Part shown: positions 1 through 9,151 of the stretch, piece by piece
How the letters are laid out: every line of letters starts with the position of its first letter
Position numbering within the stretch: the first letter of the stretch is position 1
Origin: JAMXLO01 sp964427005
GTDB lineage: Bacteria > Pseudomonadota > Alphaproteobacteria > Acetobacterales > Acetobacteraceae
Direction: 5' to 3'
Length of the DNA: 64,000 bases
Assembly: GCA_964427005.1 (NCBI GenBank)
Contig: CAYRTL010000011.1
Coordinates: 5,854 to 69,853 of the forward strand
The notes under the pieces: generated by a model
Told to the model about the DNA's origin: nothing
Databases searched by the model: none
What the model saw: the letters and a program-made list of their open reading frames with translations, nothing else
Program-made: the position numbers and the translations under genes

Positions 1-217
1 CCGGCTCGGTTCGGCAATGCCATTGCGTGCAGGTGGGGCCAGACTTGCCGGTCCCGGTGAAGCAGTCGGACTCGGCGCCTGCTCGGTCAAGCCTCGCACG
101 CGATGAATTGGGGATGTCAGTCCAAGCTCCGGCTGGGTTGAGAATGCCGCCAGTGTCGCAGGAGAGATCATGCGGTGCAGGCTAGCGGTGGGGGATTAAG
201 AACGCCTGAAAAGCCGC
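1..217. other. Left-edge sequence without a recognisable gene
   Basis: This stretch lies beyond the 3' end of the leftward sensor kinase. I see no open frame with protein-like composition, no clear hairpin terminator and no repeat family shared with the rest of the window. It could hold the tail or promoter of a gene that lies outside the window. Confidence 0.4.
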
Positions 218-3181
218 TCAGACTACTTCGATCCGGAACGCCTCGCGCAGCGCGCGCGCTGCGCGCAGCATCTCCCACTCGACCTGCCGAGCCAGTTCGG
301 CGGTGTCCGGCGGCAACTCGTCGCCAATCCGCATCAGCACGCGCAGGCGAGTGTCGAGTACGGCCATGCCATATTGTGCTGCCATTCCCGCCATGGCGTG
401 AGCATGCGCATGGACCTGGTCAGCGTCCCTCCGCCCCAGTGCTTCCCGCAAGAACGAAAAGCGTTCCGACAGCTCGAGCAGGAACTCCTCGACCAGACTG
501 GACAGCTTCGTGGCAGGCAGTGCCGCACGCAGCTCTGCCAGACGCGAAGATGACAGCACCGACGGGACTGGAGGGTCCTGCACGCCCCCCAGTACCTCGA
601 GCGGCACACCTCGATGCGGCCAGACGTGCTTGGCAATTGCGTCAAGCAGCTCGTGCAGAGAGACCGGTTTGCCCAACGTCCCGTTCATGCCCGCCGCCGC
701 GTATACTTCCTGATCCTCAGACCATGCGTTCGCGGTCAGGGCGAGGATGGGGACTTTGCCGGCAGGTCCCTGCATCCCACGAATACGCCGCGCGGTCTCG
801 AGCCCGTTGATCCCTGGCATGAAGATGTCCATCAGGATCAGGTCGTATGGGCGGCTTTCCACGGCACTGATTGCCTCGCCGCCGCTGCTGGCCAGATCCA
901 CCGAGTGGCCCTCCCGGCGCAGCAGGGTGGCGGTGACAAATTGGTTGGCGAAGATGTCCTCCACCAGCAGGACGCGAGTCCGCGGCAGCTTCCGCCGCAG
1001 ATACCCGGAACTGACGGTCGGGTTAGCCGTCGCTGTATCTGGCAGCGGCCGTATCGGAATTGTCAGCCAGAACTCGTTTCCCGCATCCCGCCCAGCCGTT
1101 TGCCAGACCGAGCAGCCGATTTCGCCATCCATCAGCGCCACCAAATGCCGGCAGATCGCGAGCCCAAGGCCGGTACCGATTGGCCCGGCGTTTTCGTCCA
1201 GGCGCGAAAACGGCTCAAACAGATGAGAGCTATCCCCCTTGGAAATGATCGGGCCCTGATCGCGCACTGCCAGGCGTAGCAGTCTTTGGCCGGACACCTC
1301 GTATACATCGGCGGTGACACGAACTTCGCCGCTGGCAGCGAACTTGATTGCGTTCGACAGCAGGTTGATCAGCACCTGTCGCAGTCTTCCGGCGTCCTCA
1401 TAGAGCTGATCCGGCACGTCTTGGGCGATCGACATTCGCAGCACGATCCGCCGTTCCCCCGCCTGAGCGCCGAACATGTCAACGATGCTCGCGATCAACG
1501 GACGCAGTGCGAACAGGGTGGGGCGAAGCGTCAGTTGGCCCACCTCCATTCGCGACATTTCGAGAATATCGTTGGTCAGCGCCAGAAGTGCCTGTCCGGA
1601 TTGCTGCGCCATGTCCAGCAGCACCCGCTGCGCGCCGGCAATGCCGCTGTCGGCTAAAAGATCGAGCGTGTTCAGCAGCGCGTTCAGCGGCGTGCGGATC
1701 TCGTGTGAAACGATGGCGACAAAGCGCGACATTGCAGTTCGCGCCGCCTCGGCCAGAGCGTTGGCGGCACGCAGCGCGTTCAGCGATTCCCGGCGCTCAG
1801 TGATATCGGTGTACAGCGTGACAAAGCCACCGTCCGGGAGCTGATTTCGCCGCAGCTCCAGCACAGCGCCGTCAGGCCGCGTACGCTCGATGGTGTCGGA
1901 GTAAATGCCAGCTCGCAGGTTCGTCGCGCGCCGCGCCACCTCCGCCTCGATGTCAACCGGCCCGAACTGGCCCGACTGTGCCTGCGCCCGCAGGATGTCC
2001 TCCACCGGCATGTCAACGCGCAGGATTTCGGCCGGGACGCCGGCGATTTCGGGAAAACGTTGGTTCCACTCCAGTAGCCGCATGTCGCCGTCCAGCATCA
2101 CCACGCCATCGGTCATACCGGAAAGCGTCGCTTCCAGCCGGGCGGCCTTGTGGTCCGCCCGCGCCTTCGCTTCCGCCAGTTCGGTGTTGGCTTGCGCGAG
2201 CTCCGCTCGCTCGCGCGCCAGCAATGTGGCCCGGCGGCGTGCGACCTCCAGTGCCTGAATGAGGATCCAAGCCAGCACCAACAGCAGCAACGTCGTGCCG
2301 GCGGCAAATAGGTAAGCGCCCTTCGCCCACGTGTCAGTCGCCTGCATGGCTTCGGCGTGATCGACGGAGACCACCACCGCGAGATCCCGATCCGGCAATT
2401 TCCGGAAGCCATGGACCCGCTGGATGCCATCGAAGGCCGTGGCGCCAATCCAAACCGAGTTTGGACCCCGCCGCATGGCATCGAACATATCGCTCCCGGC
2501 GACGCTGCTGCCTGGATCGACCGTCTTCGGTCCGACGACCAGACGCACCTGGCCCTGTTGCAGTCCAATTACCGCGATCAGGCCGCGCGTCCCGATGTTT
2601 GCCACCTGGTAGAAGCTGCCAATCGCGTCGATCGGGAGGGTAGCCACAATGACACCAGCAAAAGAGCCGTCGGCGCGGCGAAGCGAACGGGCCAGATTGA
2701 TGTGCCAGTATGGAGCCAGCACGCCCGTCATGCTGCCGCTGACAAACATTGTGTCCTCGCTGGGCGATTTCGCCGCCTGATGGCGGAAAAACTCCCGGTC
2801 GCTCACCGACTTGCCGATGGCATCCGCAACGGTGTCGTCTCGGACAATGCCGCTTTCGTCAGTGAGGAACACCTCGGTACTCATCTCGTTGAAGAGCACC
2901 AGATGATTGCGCCAGGGCCGCAGGTGGAAGTGGTCCGGGTCTGACATCCAGGCGTGGCCGAGCACACCCAGATCCTCCTCTATCTCAAGCAGATCGACTC
3001 GAAGCCGTTCCTGGAACACCGCCGCCTGGTTGGTAACGCTGGCGATCACACCCGCCTCGGCCTCGGCACACTGGTTCCGGACGGCAGTGACCGTCCCGAT
3101 CCAGGTGAGGGCGATCAGTGTCGCGGTGGCGGCCAGGATGCCGAGAAGCCCCGCAAGCTGACTGACGCGTATCCGGTGCAT
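218..3181 (-). CDS. Hybrid sensor histidine kinase with PAS, receiver and Hpt domains
   Basis: Inner-membrane phosphorelay sensor of 987 residues. Order: TM helix at about 11-33, a periplasmic sensor of roughly 250 residues (double-Cache-like; about 34-285), a second TM helix at about 288-310, a short coiled coil, one PAS domain (about 345-460), HisKA with the H-box SHEIRTPLN (phospho-His H493), HATPase_c with an N-box LINLLSNAIKF and a GTGLGL G2 box, a receiver domain with LILMDIF (phospho-Asp D785) and conserved Lys in GKP, and a C-terminal Hpt domain with HAMAG (H928), where the usual L-K after the His is M-A. All relay steps therefore sit in one chain, so output needs a separate response regulator not seen nearby. 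It is divergent from icd with 212 bp between them. The ligand cannot be read from sequence. Confidence 0.93.
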   Translation of the reverse strand: MHRIRVSQLAGLLGILAATATLIALTWIGTVTAVRNQCAEAEAGVIASVTNQAAVFQERLRVDLLEIEEDLGVLGHAWMSDPDHFHLRPWRNHLVLFNEMSTEVFLTDESGIVRDDTVADAIGKSVSDREFFRHQAAKSPSEDTMFVSGSMTGVLAPYWHINLARSLRRADGSFAGVIVATLPIDAIGSFYQVANIGTRGLIAVIGLQQGQVRLVVGPKTVDPGSSVAGSDMFDAMRRGPNSVWIGATAFDGIQRVHGFRKLPDRDLAVVVSVDHAEAMQATDTWAKGAYLFAAGTTLLLLVLAWILIQALEVARRRATLLARERAELAQANTELAEAKARADHKAARLEATLSGMTDGVVMLDGDMRLLEWNQRFPEIAGVPAEILRVDMPVEDILRAQAQSGQFGPVDIEAEVARRATNLRAGIYSDTIERTRPDGAVLELRRNQLPDGGFVTLYTDITERRESLNALRAANALAEAARTAMSRFVAIVSHEIRTPLNALLNTLDLLADSGIAGAQRVLLDMAQQSGQALLALTNDILEMSRMEVGQLTLRPTLFALRPLIASIVDMFGAQAGERRIVLRMSIAQDVPDQLYEDAGRLRQVLINLLSNAIKFAASGEVRVTADVYEVSGQRLLRLAVRDQGPIISKGDSSHLFEPFSRLDENAGPIGTGLGLAICRHLVALMDGEIGCSVWQTAGRDAGNEFWLTIPIRPLPDTATANPTVSSGYLRRKLPRTRVLLVEDIFANQFVTATLLRREGHSVDLASSGGEAISAVESRPYDLILMDIFMPGINGLETARRIRGMQGPAGKVPILALTANAWSEDQEVYAAAGMNGTLGKPVSLHELLDAIAKHVWPHRGVPLEVLGGVQDPPVPSVLSSSRLAELRAALPATKLSSLVEEFLLELSERFSFLREALGRRDADQVHAHAHAMAGMAAQYGMAVLDTRLRVLMRIGDELPPDTAELARQVEWEMLRAARALREAFRIEVV

Positions 3182-3393
3182 TGTCCCCTCGCATACGGAA
3201 CCATCCCGAAGCGCGCTGGGACACTCCCCGCACGGTCTATCGCCGCGACCCCTGCATAAACATTTCAGGAGCCAAATTACAACGAAGAAGGGGCGCGGCC
3301 GCTTGCTCCTGCTCCGCGCCAGTGCGAAGTTCCGGCCACTTTCGGACCCCCGGTTTCGGCGGGAGCCGGCTCAATTCCTAGGACGAGGACAGG

Positions 3394-4608
3394 ATGGCAA
3401 AGATCAAGGTGAAGACCCCAGTCGTCGAGCTCGACGGGGATGAGATGACCCGCATCATCTGGGGTTTCATCAAGGACAAGCTGATCCTGCCTTACCTGGA
3501 TATCGACCTGAAGTATTTCGACCTCGGGATCGAATACCGGGATAAGACAGACGATCAGGTCACGATCGACGCTGCCAATGCGATCCGTCAATACGGCGTC
3601 GGCGTGAAGTGCGCCACTATCACGCCCGATGAGGCGCGGGTGCGCGAATTCAACCTGAAGCGCATGTATCGCAGCCCCAACGGCACGATCCGCAACATCC
3701 TGGACGGGACGATCTTCCGGGAGCCGATCATCTGCCGCAACGTGCCGCGCCTGGTGCCGCACTGGACCCAGCCGATCGTGATCGGCCGCCATGCCTACGG
3801 AGATATCTACCGGGCCACAGAGATGAAGATCCCCGGCCCTGGGAAAGTCACTCTGACCTACCAGCCCGCCGGTGGCGGTGCCGCGCAGACCCTTGACGTG
3901 CACGAGTTCAAACAGGGCGGCGCCGCCATGGCGATGCACAACACGCTGGAGAGCATCGAGGGCTTCGCCCGCGCCTCCTTCAATTACGCCATCCAGCGCG
4001 GCTGGCCGCTCTACTTCTCAACCAAGAACACGATCCTGAAGGCATACGACGGCTACTTCATGGATATATTTCAGCGTATCTACGAAACGGAGTTCAAGGA
4101 CGAGTTCACGAAGAAGGGCCTGACATACGAGCATCGGCTGATCGACGACATGGTCGCGTGCGCGCTCAAGTGGAACGGCGGCTATGTGTGGGCGTGCAAG
4201 AACTACGACGGGGACGTCCAGTCGGACGTCGTGGCGCAAGGGTTCGGTTCACTTGGCCTGATGACATCGGTGCTGCTGTCGCCCGACGGCAAGACGGTGG
4301 AGAGCGAGGCGGCGCACGGCACTGTCACGCGCCACTACCGTCAGCACCAGGCAGGCAAGCAGACATCCACCAATCCGATCGCCTCGATCTTCGCCTGGAC
4401 GCGCGGGCTGATCTATCGCGGCCGGTTCGACAACACGCCCGACGTGACCCGCTTCGCCGAGACGCTGGAGAATGTGTGCATCGGCACGGTGGAGGATGGG
4501 TTCATGACGCGTGACCTCGCGGTGCTGATCGGGCCAGACCAGCCGTGGATGAACACCCAGGACTTCCTGGCCAAGCTGGATGAGAACCTAAAGAAGGCAA
4601 TGGCCTGA
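3394..4608 (+). CDS. icd: NADP-dependent isocitrate dehydrogenase
   Basis: Oxidative decarboxylation of isocitrate to 2-oxoglutarate in the TCA cycle, cytosolic. The 404-residue length and the start MAKIKVKTPVVELDGDEM match the homodimeric eukaryote-like NADP-IDH family common in Alphaproteobacteria, not the E. coli Icd type. Visible family signatures are the isocitrate-binding region with the SPNGTIRNIL segment, the metal-binding Asp segments IDDMVA and YDGDVQSD, and EAAHGTVTRHY in the cofactor site. A purine-rich GAGGACAGG lies directly before the ATG. A strong palindromic repeat follows 5 bp after the stop and may end its transcript. Confidence 0.97.
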   Translation: MAKIKVKTPVVELDGDEMTRIIWGFIKDKLILPYLDIDLKYFDLGIEYRDKTDDQVTIDAANAIRQYGVGVKCATITPDEARVREFNLKRMYRSPNGTIRNILDGTIFREPIICRNVPRLVPHWTQPIVIGRHAYGDIYRATEMKIPGPGKVTLTYQPAGGGAAQTLDVHEFKQGGAAMAMHNTLESIEGFARASFNYAIQRGWPLYFSTKNTILKAYDGYFMDIFQRIYETEFKDEFTKKGLTYEHRLIDDMVACALKWNGGYVWACKNYDGDVQSDVVAQGFGSLGLMTSVLLSPDGKTVESEAAHGTVTRHYRQHQAGKQTSTNPIASIFAWTRGLIYRGRFDNTPDVTRFAETLENVCIGTVEDGFMTRDLAVLIGPDQPWMNTQDFLAKLDENLKKAMA

Positions 4609-4613
4609 CCCGG

Positions 4614-4698
4614 TGTCATTGCGAGCGGAGCGACGAAGCAATCCCCAGCGAAGGTGCGTACTCACGCTGGGGATTGCTTCGCTTCGCTCACAATGACA
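4614..4698. repeat. Palindromic intergenic repeat, family A, copy 1
   Basis: Two long arms, TGTCATTGCGAGCGGAGCG... (4614-4650) and its near complement ending CACAATGACA (4664-4698), can fold into a hairpin of about 34 bp. The same element recurs at 10622-10657 and 48419-48492. It sits between icd and miaA and could stop or stabilise the icd transcript. The motif TGTCATTGCGAG with GAAGCAAT is a REP-type sequence seen in many proteobacterial genomes. Confidence 0.85.
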
Positions 4699-4708
4699 GG
4701 CGGGGCAA

Positions 4709-5662
4709 ATGCCGCCGCTCGCGCTAATCGTCGCGGGACCGACGGCCAGCGGAAAGTCGGCGATGGCGCTCGAATTGGCCGAACGCCTGCGCGGCACGAT
4801 CATCAACGCGGACGCGATGCAAGTGTATCGCGACTTGCGCGTCCTGACCGCGCGGCCGACACAAGAGGAAGAGGCCCGTGTTCCACATGCGCTTTATGGT
4901 GTCCGCGCGGCGGCTGAAGCCGGCAGCGTCGCGTGGTGGCGCGAGGCAGCACTCGCGGAAATGGACCGGGCGCATGCGCTTGGTCGGTTCCCGATACTCA
5001 CTGGCGGGACGGGCCTCTACCTTGCTTCGCTCACCGCCGGCCTGGCCGAAATCCCCGATCCAGGTGCGCAGGCGCGTGACGAAGCGCGCCGCCTGCTGAA
5101 GGAAATCGGACCGGGCGCGCTGCACGCCCGTCTGGCGGTAGTCGATCCGGACACGGCAGCGCGCCTCCGCCCGACCGACAGCCAGCGCGTTGCCCGCGCG
5201 TGGGAGGTCTGGATCGGGACTGGCCGCGGTCTGGCTGCCTGGCAAAGCAGCGCGGGCCCGCCGGCGCCATGGCGGTTCGCCGCGATCTTGCTCGACCCGC
5301 CACGAGCGGAATTACGTATCGCGATCGCCGCTCGCTTGGCGGCCATGTTGCAAGGCGGCGCGCTTGACGAAGTCCGCGCATTGCTAACCCTCAACCTTGA
5401 TCCAGCGCTGCCGGTGATGCGCGCCCATGGCGTCCCCGAACTCTGTGCGCATCTCAATGGTGAGATCAGCCTGGAGGAAGCATGTCGTAGGATCGAACTC
5501 GTCACCGGCCAGTACACCAAGCGGCAAGCGACGTGGCTCAGGCATCATGAGATGACAGAGCCTGCCCGCACACACACGATCCGTGCGCGGTTCGCGGGCT
5601 TTGCGAAATTTTTGGAAAGAAATCAGCCGGAATTTTGCGCATTTATTGAAGGGCTGGGTTGA
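4709..5662 (+). CDS. miaA: tRNA dimethylallyltransferase
   Basis: Transfers a dimethylallyl group from DMAPP to N6 of A37 in tRNAs that read UNN codons; cytosolic. The 317-residue protein has the P-loop GPTASGKS (residues 10-17), the INADAMQVYRDL segment that positions the catalytic Asp, the GGTGLY motif near residue 100, and the C-terminal QYTKRQATWLR helix that contacts tRNA. Length is normal for the family (about 300-320). The start ATG lies 10 bp beyond a family A repeat and I see no strong Shine-Dalgarno sequence, only the weak GGCGGGGC. It is followed by ilvB after 56 bp. Confidence 0.96.
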   Translation: MPPLALIVAGPTASGKSAMALELAERLRGTIINADAMQVYRDLRVLTARPTQEEEARVPHALYGVRAAAEAGSVAWWREAALAEMDRAHALGRFPILTGGTGLYLASLTAGLAEIPDPGAQARDEARRLLKEIGPGALHARLAVVDPDTAARLRPTDSQRVARAWEVWIGTGRGLAAWQSSAGPPAPWRFAAILLDPPRAELRIAIAARLAAMLQGGALDEVRALLTLNLDPALPVMRAHGVPELCAHLNGEISLEEACRRIELVTGQYTKRQATWLRHHEMTEPARTHTIRARFAGFAKFLERNQPEFCAFIEGLG

Positions 5663-5718
5663 CGCATCGCACCATCCGGCTTATCGGTGCGCCCCCCTCT
5701 CACCCTGGAGCCCACGTT

Positions 5719-7497
5719 ATGTCGGCAGACGCGACCCGCTCGGGAGCAGAAGTTCTCCTCCACGCCCTGAAGGACCAGGGCGTAGAGGTCATCTTCGGGT
5801 ATCCTGGCGGCGCGGTATTGCCGATTTACGATGCGCTGTTCCAGCAGAACGCCATCCGCCACGTGCTCGTGCGCCACGAACAGGGCGCCGTGCACGCGGC
5901 GGAGGGCTACGCGCGCTCGACCGGCAGAGTCGGCGTGGTGCTTGTGACGTCCGGACCAGGCGCCACCAACGCGGTCACCGGCTTGGTGGACGCACTGATG
6001 GACTCCATCCCCGTGGTCTGCCTGACCGGTCAGGTGCCTACGCACCTGATCGGAAATGACGCGTTCCAGGAGGCAGACACAACCGGCATCACCCGTCCGG
6101 CCACCAAGCACAATTACCTGGTCAAGCGCCCCGAGGACCTGGCCCGCGTGGTGCACGAGGCATTCTACGTTGCGCGTTCCGGCCGCCCCGGCCCGGTGGT
6201 CATCGACCTGCCGAAGGACATCGTCATCGGCAAGGCTCCGTACGCTCCGCCAGCGTCGGCGCATCCGAGCTACCGGCCGCAGACCGAGCCAGACCACGGC
6301 CAGATCGCCAAGGCGATCGACCTGCTGAAGCAGTCAAAGCGCCCTGTGGTCTATGCCGGCGGCGGCGTGATCAATGCCGGTCCCGCCGCATCGGCCGCGC
6401 TGACTCAGTTCGTCCGCATGACCGGCTTCCCGGTGACCAATACGCTGATGGGTCTCGGCGCATACCCCGCGTCCGACCCGCAGTTCCTCGGCATGCTGGG
6501 TATGCACGGTACCTATGAAGCCAACCTGGCGATGCACGGCTGCGATGTGTTGCTCAACATTGGCGCACGGTTCGACGACAGAGTAACCGGACGGCTGAAC
6601 GCGTTCAGTCAGGGTTCGAAAAAGATCCACGCCGACATCGACAGCTCGTCGATCAACAAGAATGTGCCGGTCGATGTGCCTATCGTCGGCGACGCCGGAC
6701 GCATATTGGATGCGCTGATCGCGGCATGGCAGGCCGACAAGACAACGCCCGATACGCAGGCGCTCACCGCCTGGTGGCGCCAGATCGATGCGTGGCGTGC
6801 GAAGGACAGCCTCAAGTTCACCCAGGATATGACACCTGGCGCGATCATCAAGCCGCAATACGCCATCCAACGGCTCTACGAACTCACCCGCGCGGTGCAG
6901 AAGGACATATTCATCACCACCGAGGTCGGCCAGCATCAGATGTGGGCCGCGCAGCACTTCCGCTTCGAGCAGCCAAACCGTTGGATGACCAGCGGCGGTC
7001 TCGGTACCATGGGGTACGGCCTGCCCGCTGCGATGGGCGTGCAGGTGGCGCATCCTGAGGCACTGGTGATCGACATCGCCGGCGAGGCAAGCGTGCTGAT
7101 GAACATCCAGGAGATGGGGACGCTGGCGCAGTACCGGCTGCCCGTGAAGGTGTTCATCCTGAACAACCAGTACATGGGTATGGTACGGCAGTGGCAGGAA
7201 CTGCTGCACGGAGGGCGCTATTCCGAAAGCTACAGCGCCGCGCTGCCGGATTTCGTCAAGCTGGCCGAAAGCTTCCACGCGGTTGGCCTGCGCGCCGAAC
7301 GTGTCGAGCAGGTCGATGACGTGATCCGCGAGATGCTTGCCACCGATCGTGCGGTTATCGCCGATATCGCGGTGGATCCCAAGGAGAACTGCTTCCCGAT
7401 GATCCCAAGCGGTGCCGCGCACAACGAGATGATCCTCGGCCCAGAGCACGAAGACGAAGCGGCCGGCATCACCGACGAAGGTCTCGTTCTGGTCTAA
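5719..7497 (+). CDS. ilvB: Acetolactate synthase, large (catalytic) subunit
   Basis: ThDP enzyme joining two pyruvates (or pyruvate and 2-oxobutyrate), first common step of valine, leucine and isoleucine synthesis. 592 residues. I start at the ATG preceded by CTGGAG, giving MSADATRSGAEVL; an upstream TTG at 5659 would add 20 unlikely residues and overlap miaA. The catalytic Glu lies in VRHEQGAVHAAEG, FAD/herbicide-site segments are normal, and the C-terminal ThDP domain has ILNNQYMGMVRQW. The ThDP-Mg motif, usually GDG/GDA, reads GEAS here (E456 in place of the metal-binding Asp). First gene of ilvB-ilvN-ilvC. A weak 6-bp stem (5668-5673 with 5686-5691) followed by a C-run precedes it and could be an attenuator, but I see no leader peptide. 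Confidence 0.95.
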   Translation: MSADATRSGAEVLLHALKDQGVEVIFGYPGGAVLPIYDALFQQNAIRHVLVRHEQGAVHAAEGYARSTGRVGVVLVTSGPGATNAVTGLVDALMDSIPVVCLTGQVPTHLIGNDAFQEADTTGITRPATKHNYLVKRPEDLARVVHEAFYVARSGRPGPVVIDLPKDIVIGKAPYAPPASAHPSYRPQTEPDHGQIAKAIDLLKQSKRPVVYAGGGVINAGPAASAALTQFVRMTGFPVTNTLMGLGAYPASDPQFLGMLGMHGTYEANLAMHGCDVLLNIGARFDDRVTGRLNAFSQGSKKIHADIDSSSINKNVPVDVPIVGDAGRILDALIAAWQADKTTPDTQALTAWWRQIDAWRAKDSLKFTQDMTPGAIIKPQYAIQRLYELTRAVQKDIFITTEVGQHQMWAAQHFRFEQPNRWMTSGGLGTMGYGLPAAMGVQVAHPEALVIDIAGEASVLMNIQEMGTLAQYRLPVKVFILNNQYMGMVRQWQELLHGGRYSESYSAALPDFVKLAESFHAVGLRAERVEQVDDVIREMLATDRAVIADIAVDPKENCFPMIPSGAAHNEMILGPEHEDEAAGITDEGLVLV

Positions 7498-7505
7498 CCC
7501 ATAAA

Positions 7506-7582
7506 GTCATGGCCGGGCGTGTCCCGGCCATCCGTGGTGGCAGCGCGCCGCTACTGATGGCCGGCACGAGGCCGGCCATGAC
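7506..7582. repeat. Palindromic intergenic repeat, family B, copy 1
   Basis: Starts GTCATGGCCGGGC and ends CCGGCCATGAC, so the ends pair; inside are further GGCCGG/CCGGCC half-sites. It lies in the 97-bp spacer between ilvB and ilvN, inside an operon, and could tune the ratio of the two subunits by mRNA stability. Relatives are at 32093-32111, 45450-45534, 51477-51536 and 58399-58434, with a shorter one at 31357-31379. Confidence 0.8.
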
Positions 7583-7594
7583 GATGGAGCGCAC

Positions 7595-8104
7595 ATGCCC
7601 GACAACCTCCTCCGCAGCGCCACGATATCGGTCCTCGTGGACAACGAAGCAGGCGTCCTCGCGCGCGTTATCGGCCTGTTCTCCGGCCGCGGCTACAACA
7701 TCGACAGCCTCACGGTCGCGCCGGTGGAAAGCGAAGGCAATCGCTCCCGCATCAACATCGTGACCTCGGGCACCGAGATGGTGATCGAGCAGATCAAGGC
7801 ACAGCTCGATCGACTGGTGCCCGTCCATCGCGTAGCCGACTTGACGCGCGAAGGCCCGCACATCGCCCGCGAGATGGCGCTGATCAAGGTCATCGGCACG
7901 GGCGAAAAGCGCGTCGAGGCGCTGCGCATCGCCGATGCGTTCCGTGCGCATGTAGTCGATGCGACGCACGAGAGTTTCGTGTTCGAGCTTACCGGCGGCA
8001 CCGAAAAGCTCGACGCGTTCATTGATCTGATGCGCCGCCTCGGCCTGGCCGAGGTGTCGCGTACCGGCGTCGCGGCGATGGCGCGCGGCGTCCGAACCAT
8101 CTAG
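7595..8104 (+). CDS. ilvN: Acetolactate synthase, small (regulatory) subunit
   Basis: Valine-sensing regulatory partner of IlvB that raises activity and confers feedback inhibition. 169 residues, full family length. The N-terminal ACT domain is clear: ISVLVDNEAGVLARVIGLFSGRGYN with the conserved Gly and Asn of the valine site, then SLTVAPVE. The C-terminal half (REMALIKVIG onward) matches the ALS_ss_C domain. The start ATG follows a family B repeat and the purine-rich GATGGAGCGCAC. Second gene of the operon, 27 bp before ilvC. Confidence 0.95.
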   Translation: MPDNLLRSATISVLVDNEAGVLARVIGLFSGRGYNIDSLTVAPVESEGNRSRINIVTSGTEMVIEQIKAQLDRLVPVHRVADLTREGPHIAREMALIKVIGTGEKRVEALRIADAFRAHVVDATHESFVFELTGGTEKLDAFIDLMRRLGLAEVSRTGVAAMARGVRTI

Positions 8105-8131
8105 GTTTATCCGATACCAGGAGTAAGAGAG

Positions 8132-9151
8132 ATGCGCGTTTACTACGACCGCGACGCCGATGTGAACCTGATCAAGGGCAAGCGCGTCGCCATCATTGGC
8201 TATGGCAGCCAGGGCCACGCCCATGCCAACAATCTCAAGGATAGCGGCGTAAAGGAAATCGCCGTCGGTCTGCGGCCGAACTCCGCTGGCGTGGCGAAAG
8301 CCGAAGCGGCGGGGCTGAAGGTGATGGATCCCGCTGACTGCGCGAAATGGGCCGACGTGGTGATGGTGCTGACGCCCGATGAAGGCCAAGGCGATCTGTA
8401 TCGCGAGAAGCTTGGGCCTAACATGAAGAGCGGTGCGGCACTGGCGTTCGCGCATGGGCTGAACGTGCATTTCAACCTGCTGGATCCGCGCCCCGACATC
8501 GATGTGTTCATGATCGCGCCGAAAGGTCCCGGCCACACGGTGCGTAGCGAGTATCAGCGTGGCGGTGGCGTGCCATGCCTTGTCGCGGTGGCGCAGAACC
8601 CGTCGGGCAATGCGATGGAAGTTGCATTGTCCTATGCATCGGCGATTGGCGGCGGCCGCGCCGGCATCATCGAGACGACATTCAAGGAGGAGTGCGAGAC
8701 CGACCTGTTCGGCGAACAGACCGTGCTATGCGGCGGTCTCGTCGAGCTGATGAAGGCCGGCTACGAGACGCTGGTGGAGGCCGGCTACGCGCCGGAAATG
8801 GCGTATTTCGAGTGCGTCCACGAAGTGAAGCTCATCGTCGATCTCGTGTACGAGGGCGGCATTGCCAACATGAATTACTCAGTCAGCAACACCGCTGAAT
8901 ACGGCGAGTACATGTCCGGGCCCCGTATCGTCAACGATGCGACCAAGGCGGAGATGAAGCGCGTGCTCGCCGACATCCAGTCGGGAAAATTCGCGCGCGA
9001 CTGGATGCTGGAGAACAAGGTGAACCAGGCCAGCTTCAAGGCGATGCGCCGGCGCCTCGCCGAACATCCAATCGAGCAAGTCGGCGAGAAGCTGCGCGCC
9101 ATGATGCCGTGGATCGCCAAGAACGCGCTGGTCGATCGTTCGCGGAACTGA
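8132..9151 (+). CDS. ilvC: Ketol-acid reductoisomerase (NADP+)
   Basis: Converts acetolactate or acetohydroxybutyrate by alkyl migration and NADPH reduction to the dihydroxy acid. 339 residues, so class I (short) KARI. The Rossmann motif GYGSQGHAHANNLKDSG lies at about residue 24, the catalytic His region is FAHGLNVHF, and the Mg-binding Asp/Glu residues are in KEECETDLFGEQ. Preceded by AGGAGTAAGAG, a good ribosome binding site. The stop codon is followed immediately by the ATG of corA, so the transporter is likely cotranscribed. Confidence 0.97.
   Translation: MRVYYDRDADVNLIKGKRVAIIGYGSQGHAHANNLKDSGVKEIAVGLRPNSAGVAKAEAAGLKVMDPADCAKWADVVMVLTPDEGQGDLYREKLGPNMKSGAALAFAHGLNVHFNLLDPRPDIDVFMIAPKGPGHTVRSEYQRGGGVPCLVAVAQNPSGNAMEVALSYASAIGGGRAGIIETTFKEECETDLFGEQTVLCGGLVELMKAGYETLVEAGYAPEMAYFECVHEVKLIVDLVYEGGIANMNYSVSNTAEYGEYMSGPRIVNDATKAEMKRVLADIQSGKFARDWMLENKVNQASFKAMRRRLAEHPIEQVGEKLRAMMPWIAKNALVDRSRN

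Noticed and set aside
5668..5691. Amino-acid attenuator before ilvB
   Set aside because: Only a 6-bp stem followed by C residues; no leader peptide with Val/Leu/Ile codons and no U-run, so I did not list it as a feature.
5659..5718. Earlier TTG start for ilvB
   Set aside because: Adds 20 residues not typical of the family and overlaps miaA; the ATG at 5719 has its own ribosome site.
6334..7449. Leftward 371-codon frame inside ilvB
   Set aside because: Antisense to a conserved gene with complete motifs; composition is that of a shadow frame.
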